From Streptomyces aureus (GTDB lineage: Bacteria; Actinomycetota; Actinomycetes; Streptomycetales; Streptomycetaceae): a stretch of DNA of 64,000 nucleotides. The stretch spans positions 1-64,000 of the forward strand of contig NZ_JNZD01000046.1 of NCBI RefSeq assembly GCF_000725495.1, given 5' to 3'. Shown one piece after another: positions 55,846 through 64,000 of the stretch. The translations under genes and the position numbers were made by a program. Within the stretch, counting starts at the first letter, position 1. Every line of letters begins with the position of its first letter. Below the pieces are notes generated by a model that did no database searches, was not told the origin of the DNA, and was given only the letters and a program-made list of their open reading frames with translations.

Positions 55846-56402
55846 CCGCCGTAGACGTGAGGCGCGAGCGTACCGACGAACGGGAGGTTGCGGTACTTCT
55901 CGGCGTAGTCCAGGCCGTACCCGATGACGAACTCGTTCGGGATGTCGAAGCCGACCCACTCGACGTCGATCGCGACCTTGGCCGCGTCCGGCTTGCGCAG
56001 CAGCGTGCACACCTTGAGCGAGGCGGGCTCGCGGGAGCCGAGGTTGGAGATCAGCCAGGACAGGGTCAGCCCGGAGTCGATGATGTCCTCGACGATCAGG
56101 ACGTGCTTGCCCTTGATGTCGGTGTCCAGGTCCTTGAGGATCCGCACCACACCGGAGGACTGGGTGCCCGCGCCGTACGACGACACGGCCATCCAGTCCA
56201 TGGTGACGGGGGTGGACAGCGCACGCGCGAGGTCCGCCATGACCATCACGGCACCCTTGAGCACTCCGACGATCAGCAGGTCCTTGCCCGCGTACTCCGC
56301 GTCGATCTTCGCGGCCAGCTCGGCCAGCTTCGCGTCGATCTCTTCCTTGGTGATGAGCACCGACTTGAGGTCGGTGCCCATGTCTTTCGCGTCCACCCGC
56401 AT
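55842..56402 (-). CDS. hpt: Hypoxanthine phosphoribosyltransferase
   Basis: 186 residues. It salvages hypoxanthine and guanine to nucleotides. The PRPP-binding motif is [13 protein letters not shown] near 110, with SYGAG near 81 for the flexible loop and FVIGYGLDY near 160. The ATG at 56402 (MRVDAKDMG) is used; an internal ATG seven codons later (MGTDLKS) is how some homologues are annotated. It lies between tilS and ftsH on the same strand, the classic tilS-hpt-ftsH order seen from Bacillus to Streptomyces. Confidence 0.95.
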   Translation of the reverse strand: MRVDAKDMGTDLKSVLITKEEIDAKLAELAAKIDAEYAGKDLLIVGVLKGAVMVMADLARALSTPVTMDWMAVSSYGAGTQSSGVVRILKDLDTDIKGKHVLIVEDIIDSGLTLSWLISNLGSREPASLKVCTLLRKPDAAKVAIDVEWVGFDIPNEFVIGYGLDYAEKYRNLPFVGTLAPHVYGG

Positions 56403-56567
56403 CACTTTCGGTCGTCCGTCCCACTTTTTTGGGCTCGTCACCTGCAGGGCGCCGTGCAACCGGCGGTGGTCCCTTCGGCTCACCCGCACGGCCGTCCCGG
56501 AGCGCCCGTGACCCGAGTCGAGGGGTCCCGGGGAGCCGCGCGAGCGGTCCCGGTGCGGGGTCCGGTT

Positions 56568-57725
56568 TCAGCCTTGCCGAATCACCAGTCTGCCACCCTG
56601 GCGCTGGGCGACGACTTTGCCCGGGAGATTGATGGCCCCCTGACCACGCCATCCGGTGATCAGCCGGTCGATCTCCTCGATGTGCCGGGCGAACAGCGAA
56701 CCCGCCGGAGCGCCCGCCTCGATGGCCGCGCGGCGCAGGATCCGGCGGCGTACGGCGGGCGGCAGGGCGTAGAGCTTGGCGCACTCCAGGAGGCCGGCCG
56801 CGTCCCGGACGGACGCCTCGGCCTGGCTGGCCCACGCGTCGAGCGCGTCGGCGTCGTCCCGGGAGAGCTGGGCCGTACGGGCGAGCGCCTCGACGACTCC
56901 TTTGCCGAGCGCCTTCTCGAGGGCGGGCAGACCCTCGTGGCGGAGCCGGGAGCGGGTGTAGGCCGGATCGGCGTTGTGCGGGTCGTCCCAGACGGGCAGC
57001 GACTGGACCATGCAGGCCTTGCGGGCGGTCTGCCGGTCCAGGTGCAGGAAGGGACGGCGGTAACGGCCGTCGGCCCCCGAGACCGCGGCCATTCCGGACA
57101 GGGAGCGGATGCCGGAGCCGCGGGCGAGCCCGAGCAGGACCGTCTCGGCCTGGTCGTCACGGGTGTGGCCGAGCAGGATCGCGGTGGCGCCGTGGCGCTC
57201 GGCGGCGGCGTCCAGGGCGGCGTACCGGGCGTCGCGGGCGGCGGCCTCGGGGCCTCCGTCGCGGCCGACGGTGACGGCGATCGACTCGGCCGGGGCGAGC
57301 CCGAGCTCGGTCAGGCGCAGCACGACCTCGTCGGCGCGCAGCCCGGAGCCGGGCTGCAGACCGTGGTCGACGGTGATGCCACCGGCGCGGACACCGAGTT
57401 TGGGGGCCTCGAAGGCGAGGGCGGAGGCGAGCGCCATGGAGTCGGCGCCGCCGGAGCAGGCGACGAGCACGAGCGGCTCCGGGGCGGCGCCGTCGCCGGG
57501 GCCGGGCCGGGAGCTCGCGGAGGTGCGGTCGTGCGGGGCACGCGCGGACACGGCGGAGCCGCGCCGGGTGCCCGGGACGCGTTCCGCGTCGGGCGCGCAG
57601 GGGCGCGCGGCACCGCGTGCGGGCGTGCGCCGGGTGTCGTGGGCGGGCGGTTGTTCGGTCAGGATGTCGTGGAGTACGCGGCGGACCGCCAGGCGTATCG
57701 CCGCGACCGCAGGATGGGGACCCAT
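56568..57725 (-). CDS. tilS: tRNA(Ile)-lysidine synthase
   Basis: 385 residues. It modifies cytidine 34 of the AUA-reading tRNA(Ile) with lysine, using ATP. The PP-loop [12 protein letters not shown] is near 87-98, and [19 protein letters not shown] near 186 completes the N-type ATPase site. A 60-residue Arg/Pro/Ala-rich insert sits between the first helix and the PP-loop and is probably disordered. The C-terminal part is shorter than in E. coli. The ATG at 57725 has AAGGG about 9 nt upstream. An essential gene, upstream of hpt. Confidence 0.95.
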   Translation of the reverse strand: MGPHPAVAAIRLAVRRVLHDILTEQPPAHDTRRTPARGAARPCAPDAERVPGTRRGSAVSARAPHDRTSASSRPGPGDGAAPEPLVLVACSGGADSMALASALAFEAPKLGVRAGGITVDHGLQPGSGLRADEVVLRLTELGLAPAESIAVTVGRDGGPEAAARDARYAALDAAAERHGATAILLGHTRDDQAETVLLGLARGSGIRSLSGMAAVSGADGRYRRPFLHLDRQTARKACMVQSLPVWDDPHNADPAYTRSRLRHEGLPALEKALGKGVVEALARTAQLSRDDADALDAWASQAEASVRDAAGLLECAKLYALPPAVRRRILRRAAIEAGAPAGSLFARHIEEIDRLITGWRGQGAINLPGKVVAQRQGGRLVIRQG

Positions 57726-57918
57726 GTCCGGTTCCCTTCATGAAGTTTTCGGGGGGTTAGCCCGGGGATCTGTCACTCAGAGTGTGTAGATGGTGACAGA
57801 ACCGGGGCGTTCCCCGAGCATTGCACGCCTACCCATGCTCCACGGTCCCTCGGACGGGTGATAGAGGGAGCGTTTGCCTGCCGTCGGCCGGATTCCTTTC
57901 ACGACCGTCCCGCGGGGT

Positions 57919-59067
57919 TCACGAATCCGCCTTGCGGTGCACCCGCGCGACCCAGTCCGCCGGTTTGGCGATCTCCGCCTTGGTCGGGAGGGTGTTCGGC
58001 GAGGTCCACACCCGGTTGAAGCCGTCCATGCCGACCTCGTCGACGACCGCCCGTACGAACCGCTCGCCGTCGCGGTACTGCCTGAGCTTGGCGTCCAGGC
58101 CGAGCAGTTTGCGCAGGGCCAGGTCGAGGCGTGAGGCGCCCTTGGCGCGGCGCTGCTGGAACTTCTCGCGGATCTCGGCGACGGAGGGGACCACGGCGGG
58201 GCCGACACCGTCCATCACGAAGTCGGCGTGCCCCTCCAGGAGGGACATCACGGCGGTGAGCCGGCCGAGGATCTCGCGCTGGGCCGGCGTCTGCACGATT
58301 TCCACGAGGGAACGTCCGCCGTCGTCCTCCTCGGAGTCGGGGCGGGAGCCGGAGAGCGACTGCGCCGCCTCCCTGATGCGCTCCAGGACGGTCATGGGGT
58401 CGACCTCGGTCTCCCCCAAGAACGACTGGATTTCGCCCTCCAGGTGGTCGCGCAGCCAGGGCACGGCCGTGAACTGGGTGCGGTGCGTCTCCTCGTGGAG
58501 ACACACCCACAGCCGGAAGTCGTGCGGCTGGACGTCGAGTTCGCGCTCCACGTGCACGATGTTCGGGGCGACGAGCAGAAGCCTGCCGCCGCCGTTGCCG
58601 GAGGCGGTGGGCGATCCCGCGGGCAGGTCGCGGGTCGCGGGAGCGAACGTCTCGTACTGCCCGAGGACCCTCGACGACAGGAACGACAGCAGCATGCCCA
58701 GTTCGACGCCGGTGACCTTGCCGCCGACCGCGCCGAGGACGGCTCCGCCCGTGGAGCTCCCGCGCCGTTCCTGCATCTTGTCCAGAAGGGGCTTGAGGAT
58801 CTCCCGGAACCCGGCGACGTTGGCCCGGACCCAGCCGGGGCGGTCGACGACGAGGACGGGGGTGTCGTGGACGACGTCGTCGCCCATGCGGGTGAAGCCC
58901 CGGACGTGCTCCTCCGAGGCCTTCGCGTGCCGGCGCAGCTCCGCGACGATGGCCCGTGCCTCGTCGCGGCTCACCTCCGGGCCCGGCCGCACGAGCCGGG
59001 TCGCGGTCGCCACCGCGAGATTCCAGTCGACCATCCCAGCTGAAGCAGCACCACCGATGCTCGTCAT
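57919..59067 (-). CDS. Zincin-like metalloprotease, DUF2342 / F420-biosynthesis-associated family
   Basis: 382 residues, mostly helical. The zinc-binding HExxH motif is present in CLHEETHRTQF near 190, with a later conserved glutamate block (LLEGHADFVMDGVG). This actinobacterial family was named from its position near F420 genes, but its real substrate is not known. Gly/Ser and Asp/Glu-rich loops occur near 105 and 250. It lies between dacB and tilS on the same strand. The ATG at 59067 is fixed by a TACGGT box 6 nt upstream. Confidence 0.9.
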   Translation of the reverse strand: MTSIGGAASAGMVDWNLAVATATRLVRPGPEVSRDEARAIVAELRRHAKASEEHVRGFTRMGDDVVHDTPVLVVDRPGWVRANVAGFREILKPLLDKMQERRGSSTGGAVLGAVGGKVTGVELGMLLSFLSSRVLGQYETFAPATRDLPAGSPTASGNGGGRLLLVAPNIVHVERELDVQPHDFRLWVCLHEETHRTQFTAVPWLRDHLEGEIQSFLGETEVDPMTVLERIREAAQSLSGSRPDSEEDDGGRSLVEIVQTPAQREILGRLTAVMSLLEGHADFVMDGVGPAVVPSVAEIREKFQQRRAKGASRLDLALRKLLGLDAKLRQYRDGERFVRAVVDEVGMDGFNRVWTSPNTLPTKAEIAKPADWVARVHRKADS

Positions 59068-59073
59068 GCGTCA

Positions 59074-59079
59074 ACCGTA
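59074..59079 (-). promoter_or_regulatory. -10 box (TACGGT) of the DUF2342 gene
   Basis: TACGGT on the minus strand, 6 nt before the ATG at 59067. Confidence 0.55.
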
Positions 59080-59314
59080 CGTGAGCGGGTCCGGCTGCGG
59101 TTAGGGTCCGGAGCCGTCCGGCCGCCGGCCGCGGGGCCGCTGGTGCGCGTGGTTCCCGCGGGCCGGGAGGGACCGGGCACCGCGTCCGGCACCCGGCGGT
59201 CGGCGCGCCGGGGTTCGGCGGTCGGCGCGCCGGTTCGGCCTACGCGATGCGGCCGTCGGCGCGTCGGGGTCGGCCGTCCGCTCGCCGGGTCCTCGGCCGC
59301 GAGTGGGGGCGGCT

Positions 59315-60871
59315 CTAGTGGCAGCCGCACGCCACCAGGGCCGTCGCCGTGTGGTCCAGCGCCGCCCTCGCCACATCGGCGACGGGCGGGTTGGCGGCGT
59401 CCGAGGTCAGGAAGGCGAAGGCCAGCAGGCGGCCGTCCTTGTCGACGACGGTGCCGGCGAGGGTGTTGACCCCGGTCAGGGTGCCGGTCTTGGCGCGGAC
59501 GACCCCGGTGGCCGTGGGGGCGTCGGTGTAACGGGCGCTGAGGGTGCCGGTGAACCCGGCGACGGGCAGACCCGTGAGCACCGAGCGCAGTTCGGGGTGG
59601 GCCGGGTCGCCCGCCTTGGCCAGCAGGGCGGTGAGCAGGTCGGCGGAGAGCCGGTCGTCACGGTTCAGACCGCTGCCGTCCGCGAACCGGGCCCCGGCCA
59701 GCGGCAGTCCGAGCTTCTTCAGCTCGGCGCGGATCGCCTTCGCGTCCCCGTCGAAGGAGGGCTCCTCGCCGGTGGCGAGGGCGACCTGACGGGCCAGCGC
59801 CTCGGCGATGTCGTTGTCGCTGTTGGTCAGCATCCGCTCGACCAGGGCGGACAGCGGCGGCGAGGAGACGGAGGCGAGGGCCTGGGAGCGGCTCGTGGCC
59901 TTCGAGGGGCCGGGGGCCGTCGCGGTGATCCCGTGGTCGTGCAGCAGATCGGCGAACGTCCGCGCGGCGGCCGCCGCCGGGTCGGCGGCCCGCCCGGTCG
60001 GCCCGCTCGTCGAGCGGTCGAGGCGCCCCTCGTCGGCCATCAGGGGGGTGACCTTCGCGATGTTGTCGTTGACCCCCATGGGGTGAAGACCGGGGCCGGA
60101 GTAGAGCGAGGTGTCGTAGGAGAGCGTCACGTGGTCCATGTGACGGTCCTTCAGGGCGGCGGCCGTGCGCTCGGCGAGGGTCCCGAGGTCCGCCCAGCCG
60201 TCCGCGGGCTTTCGGGCGGTCAGCGTCGGGTCCCCGCCGCCGACGAGCACGACCTCCTTGGTGTCGGGCTCCAGGACCGTGCGCGTCAAGATGCGGTGGT
60301 CGGGTCCCCGTGCCGCGAGAGCGGCCACCGCGGTCGCGATCTTCGTGGTGGAGGCCGGTGTCTGGACCTGCTCGGCGCCCTTGCCGTAGAGCCGCTTCCC
60401 GGTCGCCACGTCGACCACCACGGCGGTGCGCGTCGAGCCGAGGGCCGGGTTGGCCAGCAGCGGGTCGAGGACGCCGGCGAGGCCCTTCGCGGCGGGCGCG
60501 CCCTCGGCGCTCGATGCGCCGCCGAGCCCGGTGAGCACGGAGTCGGCGCTGGGCGCGGGCCGGGGTGACGTTCGGTGCGTATCGGACGTACGTGCGTGAT
60601 CTGTGCCACCCTCGGGCACCCGCGATGCGGCCCAGTCCCGCTCGGCCGTACGCTGACCGGTGGAGTCCCAGGGACCGGCCACGGTCACCGCACCGGCGGC
60701 GAGAGCCAGGCCGGCGGTGGCGGCGACGGCTGTGAGCTGCGGCGTCGTCCATCGCACGGCACGCGGCCGTACGGCACGGGCGATCCGCGCCGCATGCGGT
60801 TTCACCGTCCGCGCGATCCGCACGACATGCGGTCTCGCGGCCCGCCAAGCCCTCAGCTCTGGCACGACCAC
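59315..60871 (-). CDS. dacB: D-alanyl-D-alanine carboxypeptidase / endopeptidase (S13, PBP4 type)
   Basis: 518 residues. A basic 40-residue cytoplasmic tail and one membrane span (about 45-65) anchor it. The penicillin-binding domain has the three catalytic motifs SxxK (ASTTKIATA), SxN (SDNDIAEALA) and KTG (AKTGTLTG). It removes the terminal D-alanine from peptidoglycan stems or cuts cross-links outside the cell, and is a beta-lactam target. The first GTG is at 60871; a second at 60865 sits better after the AAGGGG site. It is divergent from ppa. Confidence 0.94.
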   Translation of the reverse strand: MVVPELRAWRAARPHVVRIARTVKPHAARIARAVRPRAVRWTTPQLTAVAATAGLALAAGAVTVAGPWDSTGQRTAERDWAASRVPEGGTDHARTSDTHRTSPRPAPSADSVLTGLGGASSAEGAPAAKGLAGVLDPLLANPALGSTRTAVVVDVATGKRLYGKGAEQVQTPASTTKIATAVAALAARGPDHRILTRTVLEPDTKEVVLVGGGDPTLTARKPADGWADLGTLAERTAAALKDRHMDHVTLSYDTSLYSGPGLHPMGVNDNIAKVTPLMADEGRLDRSTSGPTGRAADPAAAAARTFADLLHDHGITATAPGPSKATSRSQALASVSSPPLSALVERMLTNSDNDIAEALARQVALATGEEPSFDGDAKAIRAELKKLGLPLAGARFADGSGLNRDDRLSADLLTALLAKAGDPAHPELRSVLTGLPVAGFTGTLSARYTDAPTATGVVRAKTGTLTGVNTLAGTVVDKDGRLLAFAFLTSDAANPPVADVARAALDHTATALVACGCH

Positions 60872-60950
60872 CAGCCCCTTTCGCGATCACCCACCTGCGT
60901 GAGGGACACTTAATCACCAGAAGTATGTGCTGATCATGGAGGAGCCACCG

Positions 60951-61442
60951 GTGGAGTTCGACGTCACGATCGAGATTCCGAAGGGTTCACGGAACAAGTA
61001 CGAGGTGGACCACGAGACCGGTCGGATCCGTCTGGACCGTCGACTCTTCACCTCGACCAGCTACCCGGCCGACTACGGCTTCGTCGAGAACACCCTCGGC
61101 GAGGACGGCGACCCGCTGGACGCGCTGGTCATCCTGGACGAGCCGACCTTCCCGGGCTGCCTCATCCAGTGCCGCGCGATCGGCATGTTCCGGATGACGG
61201 ACGAGGCCGGCGGCGACGACAAGCTGCTGTGCGTCCCGGCGCACGACCCGCGCGTGGAGCACCTGCGCGACATCCACCACGTGTCGGAGTTCGACCGCCT
61301 GGAGATCCAGCACTTCTTCGAGGTCTACAAGGACCTGGAGCCGGGCAAGTCCGTCGAGGGCGCCGACTGGGTCGGCCGTGCGGACGCCGAGGCCGAGATC
61401 GAGCGTTCCTACAAGCGCTTCAAGGACCAGGGCGGTCACTGA
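60951..61442 (+). CDS. ppa: Inorganic pyrophosphatase (family I)
   Basis: 163 residues, soluble family I enzyme. It hydrolyses pyrophosphate to drive biosynthetic reactions. Active-site segments are [11 protein letters not shown] near 8, [21 protein letters not shown] near 49-69 with the metal-binding aspartates, and [13 protein letters not shown] near 126. The GTG at 60951 has a strong GGAGGA site 7 nt upstream and matches the start of homologues; the open frame begins 24 nt earlier. A terminator follows. Confidence 0.97.
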   Translation: MEFDVTIEIPKGSRNKYEVDHETGRIRLDRRLFTSTSYPADYGFVENTLGEDGDPLDALVILDEPTFPGCLIQCRAIGMFRMTDEAGGDDKLLCVPAHDPRVEHLRDIHHVSEFDRLEIQHFFEVYKDLEPGKSVEGADWVGRADAEAEIERSYKRFKDQGGH

Positions 61443-61478
61443 CCTCCCCGCGGGCGGTCTCCGACCCCCGCCCTTTTC

Positions 61479-61521
61479 CGAACGGGCCGCGTGATCCCCT
61501 GGGGGTGACGCGGCCCGTTCG
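61479..61521 (+). terminator. Terminator of ppa
   Basis: A perfect 14-bp stem (61479-61492 with 61508-61521, CGAACGGGCCGCGT) with inner pairing of the loop, 37 nt after the ppa stop. Confidence 0.82.
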
Positions 61522-61598
61522 TGTGTCCGTACGCATACTGAGGCATACGGAAGGCAAGAAGGAGAACCACACAGAAGCGAAAGGCGAGGCTGGAGTTG

Positions 61599-63257
61599 GT
61601 GGCGGACCCGGAAGCGGAAGACCGCAAGCCGCACTCGGACGAGGCGAGGAGTGCCTTCAGCCCGCCCACGGGGGTGACGCCGCCGGGCCCGGCGGCGGCC
61701 GACGAGGACGGATCGACGACCTCGGAGTTCGCGCTCCCCCAGGGCCTCGACGCACCGCAGCCCGCCGGGCCGGAACAGGGCGGTTCGGCGTTCAGCACCC
61801 CGCGCACCTACAGCGCCCGCAACGCCCCGCCCGCCTTCACGCCGGCGACCGGCGTCCCCCTGGTCAGCCTGACCAAGGACGCGCCGTGGCAGGACCGCAT
61901 GCGCACGATGCTGCGCATGCCGGTGGCGGAGCGGCCCGCTCCCGAGCCCGTGCACAAGGAGGACGAGCCGGGGCCCGCCGTCCCGCGCGTCCTGGACCTG
62001 ACCCTGCGCATCGGCGAGCTGCTCCTCGCGGGCGGCGAGGGCGCCGAGGACGTGGAGACGGCGATGCTCGCCGTGTGCCGCGCCTACGGGCTCGACCGCA
62101 GCGAGCCGAACGTCACCTTCACCCTGCTGTCGATCTCGCACCAGCCCTCCCTCGTGGACGACCCGGTGACCGCGTCACGGACCGTCCGCCGCCGGGGCAC
62201 CGACTACACGCGCCTGGCGGCCGTCTACCGGCTCGTCGACGACCTGAGCGACCCGGAGACCTCGATCCCCCTCGAGGAGGCCTACCGGCGGCTGGCCGAG
62301 ATGCGGCGCAACCGGCACCCGTACCCCGGCTGGGCCCTGACGGCCTCGGGCGGACTGCTGGCGGGCGCGGCCTCCGTACTCGTCGGCGGCGACGCGATCG
62401 TGTTCGTCGCCGCCGCGCTCGGCGCGATGCTCGGCGACCGGCTCGCCTGGCTGTGCGCCGGACGCGGACTGCCGGAGTTCTACCAGTTCACGGCGGCGGC
62501 GATGCCCCCCGCCGCCATAGGCGTGGCGCTCACGGTGGCGCACGTCGACGTGAAGGCGTCCGCGGTGATCACCGGTGGGCTCTTCGCGCTGCTGCCGGGA
62601 CGGGCGCTCGTCGCGGGGGTGCAGGACGGACTGACCGGCTTCTACATCACCGCGTCCGCGCGACTTCTGGAGGTCATGTACCTGTTCGTGGGGATCGTCG
62701 TCGGCGTCCTCGTGGTGCTCTACTTCGGCGTCAAGCTGGGCGCGCAGCTCGACCCCGACGCGGCCCTGAACATCTCCAAGCGGCCGCTGCTCCAGATCGC
62801 CGCGTCGATGGCGCTCTCGTTCACGTTCGCGGTGCTGCTCCAGCAGGAACGCTCCACCGTCCTCGCCGTGACCCTCAACGGCGGCGTGGCCTGGTCGGTG
62901 TACGGGGCGATGCACTACGCGGGCGGGATATCGCCGGTGGCCTCCACGGCGGTCGCCGCGGGCCTGGTGGGCCTCTTCGGACAGCTGCTCTCGCGCTACC
63001 GGTTCGCTTCCGCGCTGCCCTACACGACGGCCGCGATCGGGCCCCTGCTGCCCGGTTCGGCCACCTACTTCGGGCTGCTGTCGATCGCCCAGAACAACGT
63101 CGACAAGGGCCTGGTGTCGCTCACGAAGGCCGCGGCGCTCGCCATGGCCATCGCGATCGGGGTGAACCTCGGTTCGGAGATCTCGCGACTGTTCCTGCGT
63201 CTGCCGGGCGGCTCCGCCGGCGGGCGGCGGGCCGCCAAGCGCACGCGCGGGTTCTGA
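61599..63257 (+). CDS. Threonine/serine exporter family membrane protein (ThrE type)
   Basis: 552 residues. A disordered Pro/Ala-rich cytoplasmic N-terminus of about 130 residues precedes the ThrE domain (LRIGELLLAGGEGAEDVETAM near 136-156) and about ten membrane helices. Corynebacterial ThrE exports threonine and serine using the proton gradient, and the N-terminal part of the family resembles hydrolases. Substrate here is not established. The GTG at 61599 is used because a TTG one codon earlier lies too close to the GGAG site. A hairpin follows the gene. Confidence 0.9.
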   Translation: MADPEAEDRKPHSDEARSAFSPPTGVTPPGPAAADEDGSTTSEFALPQGLDAPQPAGPEQGGSAFSTPRTYSARNAPPAFTPATGVPLVSLTKDAPWQDRMRTMLRMPVAERPAPEPVHKEDEPGPAVPRVLDLTLRIGELLLAGGEGAEDVETAMLAVCRAYGLDRSEPNVTFTLLSISHQPSLVDDPVTASRTVRRRGTDYTRLAAVYRLVDDLSDPETSIPLEEAYRRLAEMRRNRHPYPGWALTASGGLLAGAASVLVGGDAIVFVAAALGAMLGDRLAWLCAGRGLPEFYQFTAAAMPPAAIGVALTVAHVDVKASAVITGGLFALLPGRALVAGVQDGLTGFYITASARLLEVMYLFVGIVVGVLVVLYFGVKLGAQLDPDAALNISKRPLLQIAASMALSFTFAVLLQQERSTVLAVTLNGGVAWSVYGAMHYAGGISPVASTAVAAGLVGLFGQLLSRYRFASALPYTTAAIGPLLPGSATYFGLLSIAQNNVDKGLVSLTKAAALAMAIAIGVNLGSEISRLFLRLPGGSAGGRRAAKRTRGF

Positions 63258-63258
63258 G

Positions 63259-63280
63259 GCCCGGTCCCGCGGGACCGGGC
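63259..63280. terminator. Terminator between the ThrE gene and the convergent Gln-rich gene
   Basis: A perfect 10-bp stem, GCCCGGTCCC with GGGACCGGGC, with only two loop bases, directly after the ThrE stop. Confidence 0.65.
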
Positions 63281-63302
63281 TCCGGAGGTCCGGGCGGACG
63301 CC

Positions 63303-64000
63303 TCAGTTCTGCGACGGGCCCTGGCCGTACGGGTACTGCTCGGCGTCGTACGGAGCCCGGGGGTCGCCCTGGGGGTGCTGCCGGTCCTGGCCCTGGCCGT
63401 AGCCCTGCTGGTGGCCCTGCTGGTACCCCTGGTCGTACTGCCGCTGGTCGTAGCCGTAGCCCTGATCCGAGCCGTACTGCTGGGGCTGGGGCTGCTGCTG
63501 GTACTGCTGCTGGGGCTGGGCCTGGTGCTGCTGGTGCTGGCCCTGGTGCTGCTGCGGGGCCTGGGGCTGGCGGTACTGCTGCTGGGCCGGGTAGGGGTCG
63601 CCCTGACGGCCGTAGCCCTGTCCCTGGGCTCCGTGGTTCCCGTACGCCTGGCCCTGGCCCTGGCCCTGGCCGTGGCCCTGCGCCTGGCCCGGACCGCCGT
63701 ACGACGGGCCGTGTCCCTGGTTCCCGTAGGCCTGCCCCTGCGCCTGGTTCCCGTACGACGCGCCGTGCCCCTGGTCTCCGTAGAACCCGGCGGGGTCCTG
63801 GCCGCCGTAGGACCCGTCCCGGTTCTCGTGGACCGGCGGCACGCGCAGCGGCCTGGTGGCGTCGTCCATGACGGGCGGCGCGGTGTGGGCATGGGCCGGG
63901 AAGGAGTCCGGGAAGTCGTCGAAGCCCTGAGCCGCGTACGGCTCCTCCTGCTCGGGGGACTCCTGGGGCGGGTTCTTCTTCGCCTTGGAGCGGGCGCGCA
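63303..64000 (-). CDS. Gln/Gly/Tyr-rich low-complexity protein, 5' end outside the window
   Basis: The C-terminal 231 residues are visible; the frame has no stop up to the window edge, so the gene is cut off at 64000. The visible start has a basic SKAKKN stretch, an acidic QEEPYAAQGFDDFPDSF part and then a long Gln/Gly/Tyr/His-rich tail with many GQG and QQ steps. The tail is prion-like in composition and probably disordered, ending YGQGPSQN. A smaller reading starting at 63869 would cut a natural frame. Function unknown; a membrane or regulatory domain may lie upstream. Confidence 0.75.
   Translation of the reverse strand, partial: RARSKAKKNPPQESPEQEEPYAAQGFDDFPDSFPAHAHTAPPVMDDATRPLRVPPVHENRDGSYGGQDPAGFYGDQGHGASYGNQAQGQAYGNQGHGPSYGGPGQAQGHGQGQGQGQAYGNHGAQGQGYGRQGDPYPAQQQYRQPQAPQQHQGQHQQHQAQPQQQYQQQPQPQQYGSDQGYGYDQRQYDQGYQQGHQQGYGQGQDRQHPQGDPRAPYDAEQYPYGQGPSQN

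Overview
The window is a GC-rich, gene-dense actinobacterial chromosome segment, almost certainly from a Streptomyces. The evidence is the strong G/C bias at third codon positions, frequent GTG starts, many leaderless genes with TANNNT boxes 6-7 nt before the start codon, and a gene order I recognise from the Streptomyces core (radA-disA, mutY, sigE-cseABC, clpC, lsr2, panC-nadB-nadC-coaX, nuoD2, fol cluster, ftsH-hpt-tilS, dacB/ppa). It holds no rRNA, tRNA, CRISPR array or intact insertion sequence that I can see.

Layout. 0.4-9.3 kb: an exopolyphosphatase-family protein, a cysteine-rich hypothetical, a sigma-like/anti-sigma-like BACON membrane protein, radA, disA (c-di-AMP synthase), a Gly/Ser-rich surface protein and mutY. 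9.5-13 kb: the sigE-cseA-cseB-cseC cell-envelope stress operon. 13.2-16.5 kb: a DHA2 drug exporter divergent from its TetR regulator, then an M23 peptidase. 17.0-20.2 kb: a 1043-residue NACHT plus leucine-rich-repeat STAND ATPase, the most interesting accessory gene here and a candidate phage-defence protein. 20.3-26.8 kb: clpC with a ClgR-type box, an SCO3374-like protein, lsr2, a short N-acetylglutamate synthase, a BlaI-type repressor and two small hypotheticals, one lengthened by a repeat-element insertion. 27.2-32.7 kb: a coupled NAD/CoA precursor operon (DUF2520 protein, panC, nadB, nadC, coaX).

32.9-38.6 kb: a threonine-aldolase-like PLP enzyme, a small protein, an ArsR-type regulator, a TmrB-like tunicamycin-resistance protein and a two-component system. 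38.8-43.3 kb: a MidA/NDUFAF7-like methyltransferase convergent with an orphan nuoD, then a pair of bacterial PH-domain membrane proteins. 43.5-44.0 kb: a striking non-coding minisatellite (10-bp units, then 20-bp units). 44.1-49.3 kb: a coiled-coil membrane protein, an esterase and a lysyl-phosphatidylglycerol synthase-like protein. 49.6-53.5 kb: folP, an NTF2-like gene, folB, folK and a DUF3180 gene, with folE convergent. 53.6-64 kb: ftsH, hpt, tilS, a zincin, dacB, ppa, a ThrE exporter and a Gln/Gly-rich protein running off the right edge.

Functional themes are envelope stress and cell-wall upkeep (SigE/Cse, DisA, M23, DacB, LysPG, TmrB-like), protein quality control (ClpC, FtsH) and cofactor synthesis (NAD, pantothenate/CoA, folate). 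All family calls were read from the sequence by eye; no database was searched.
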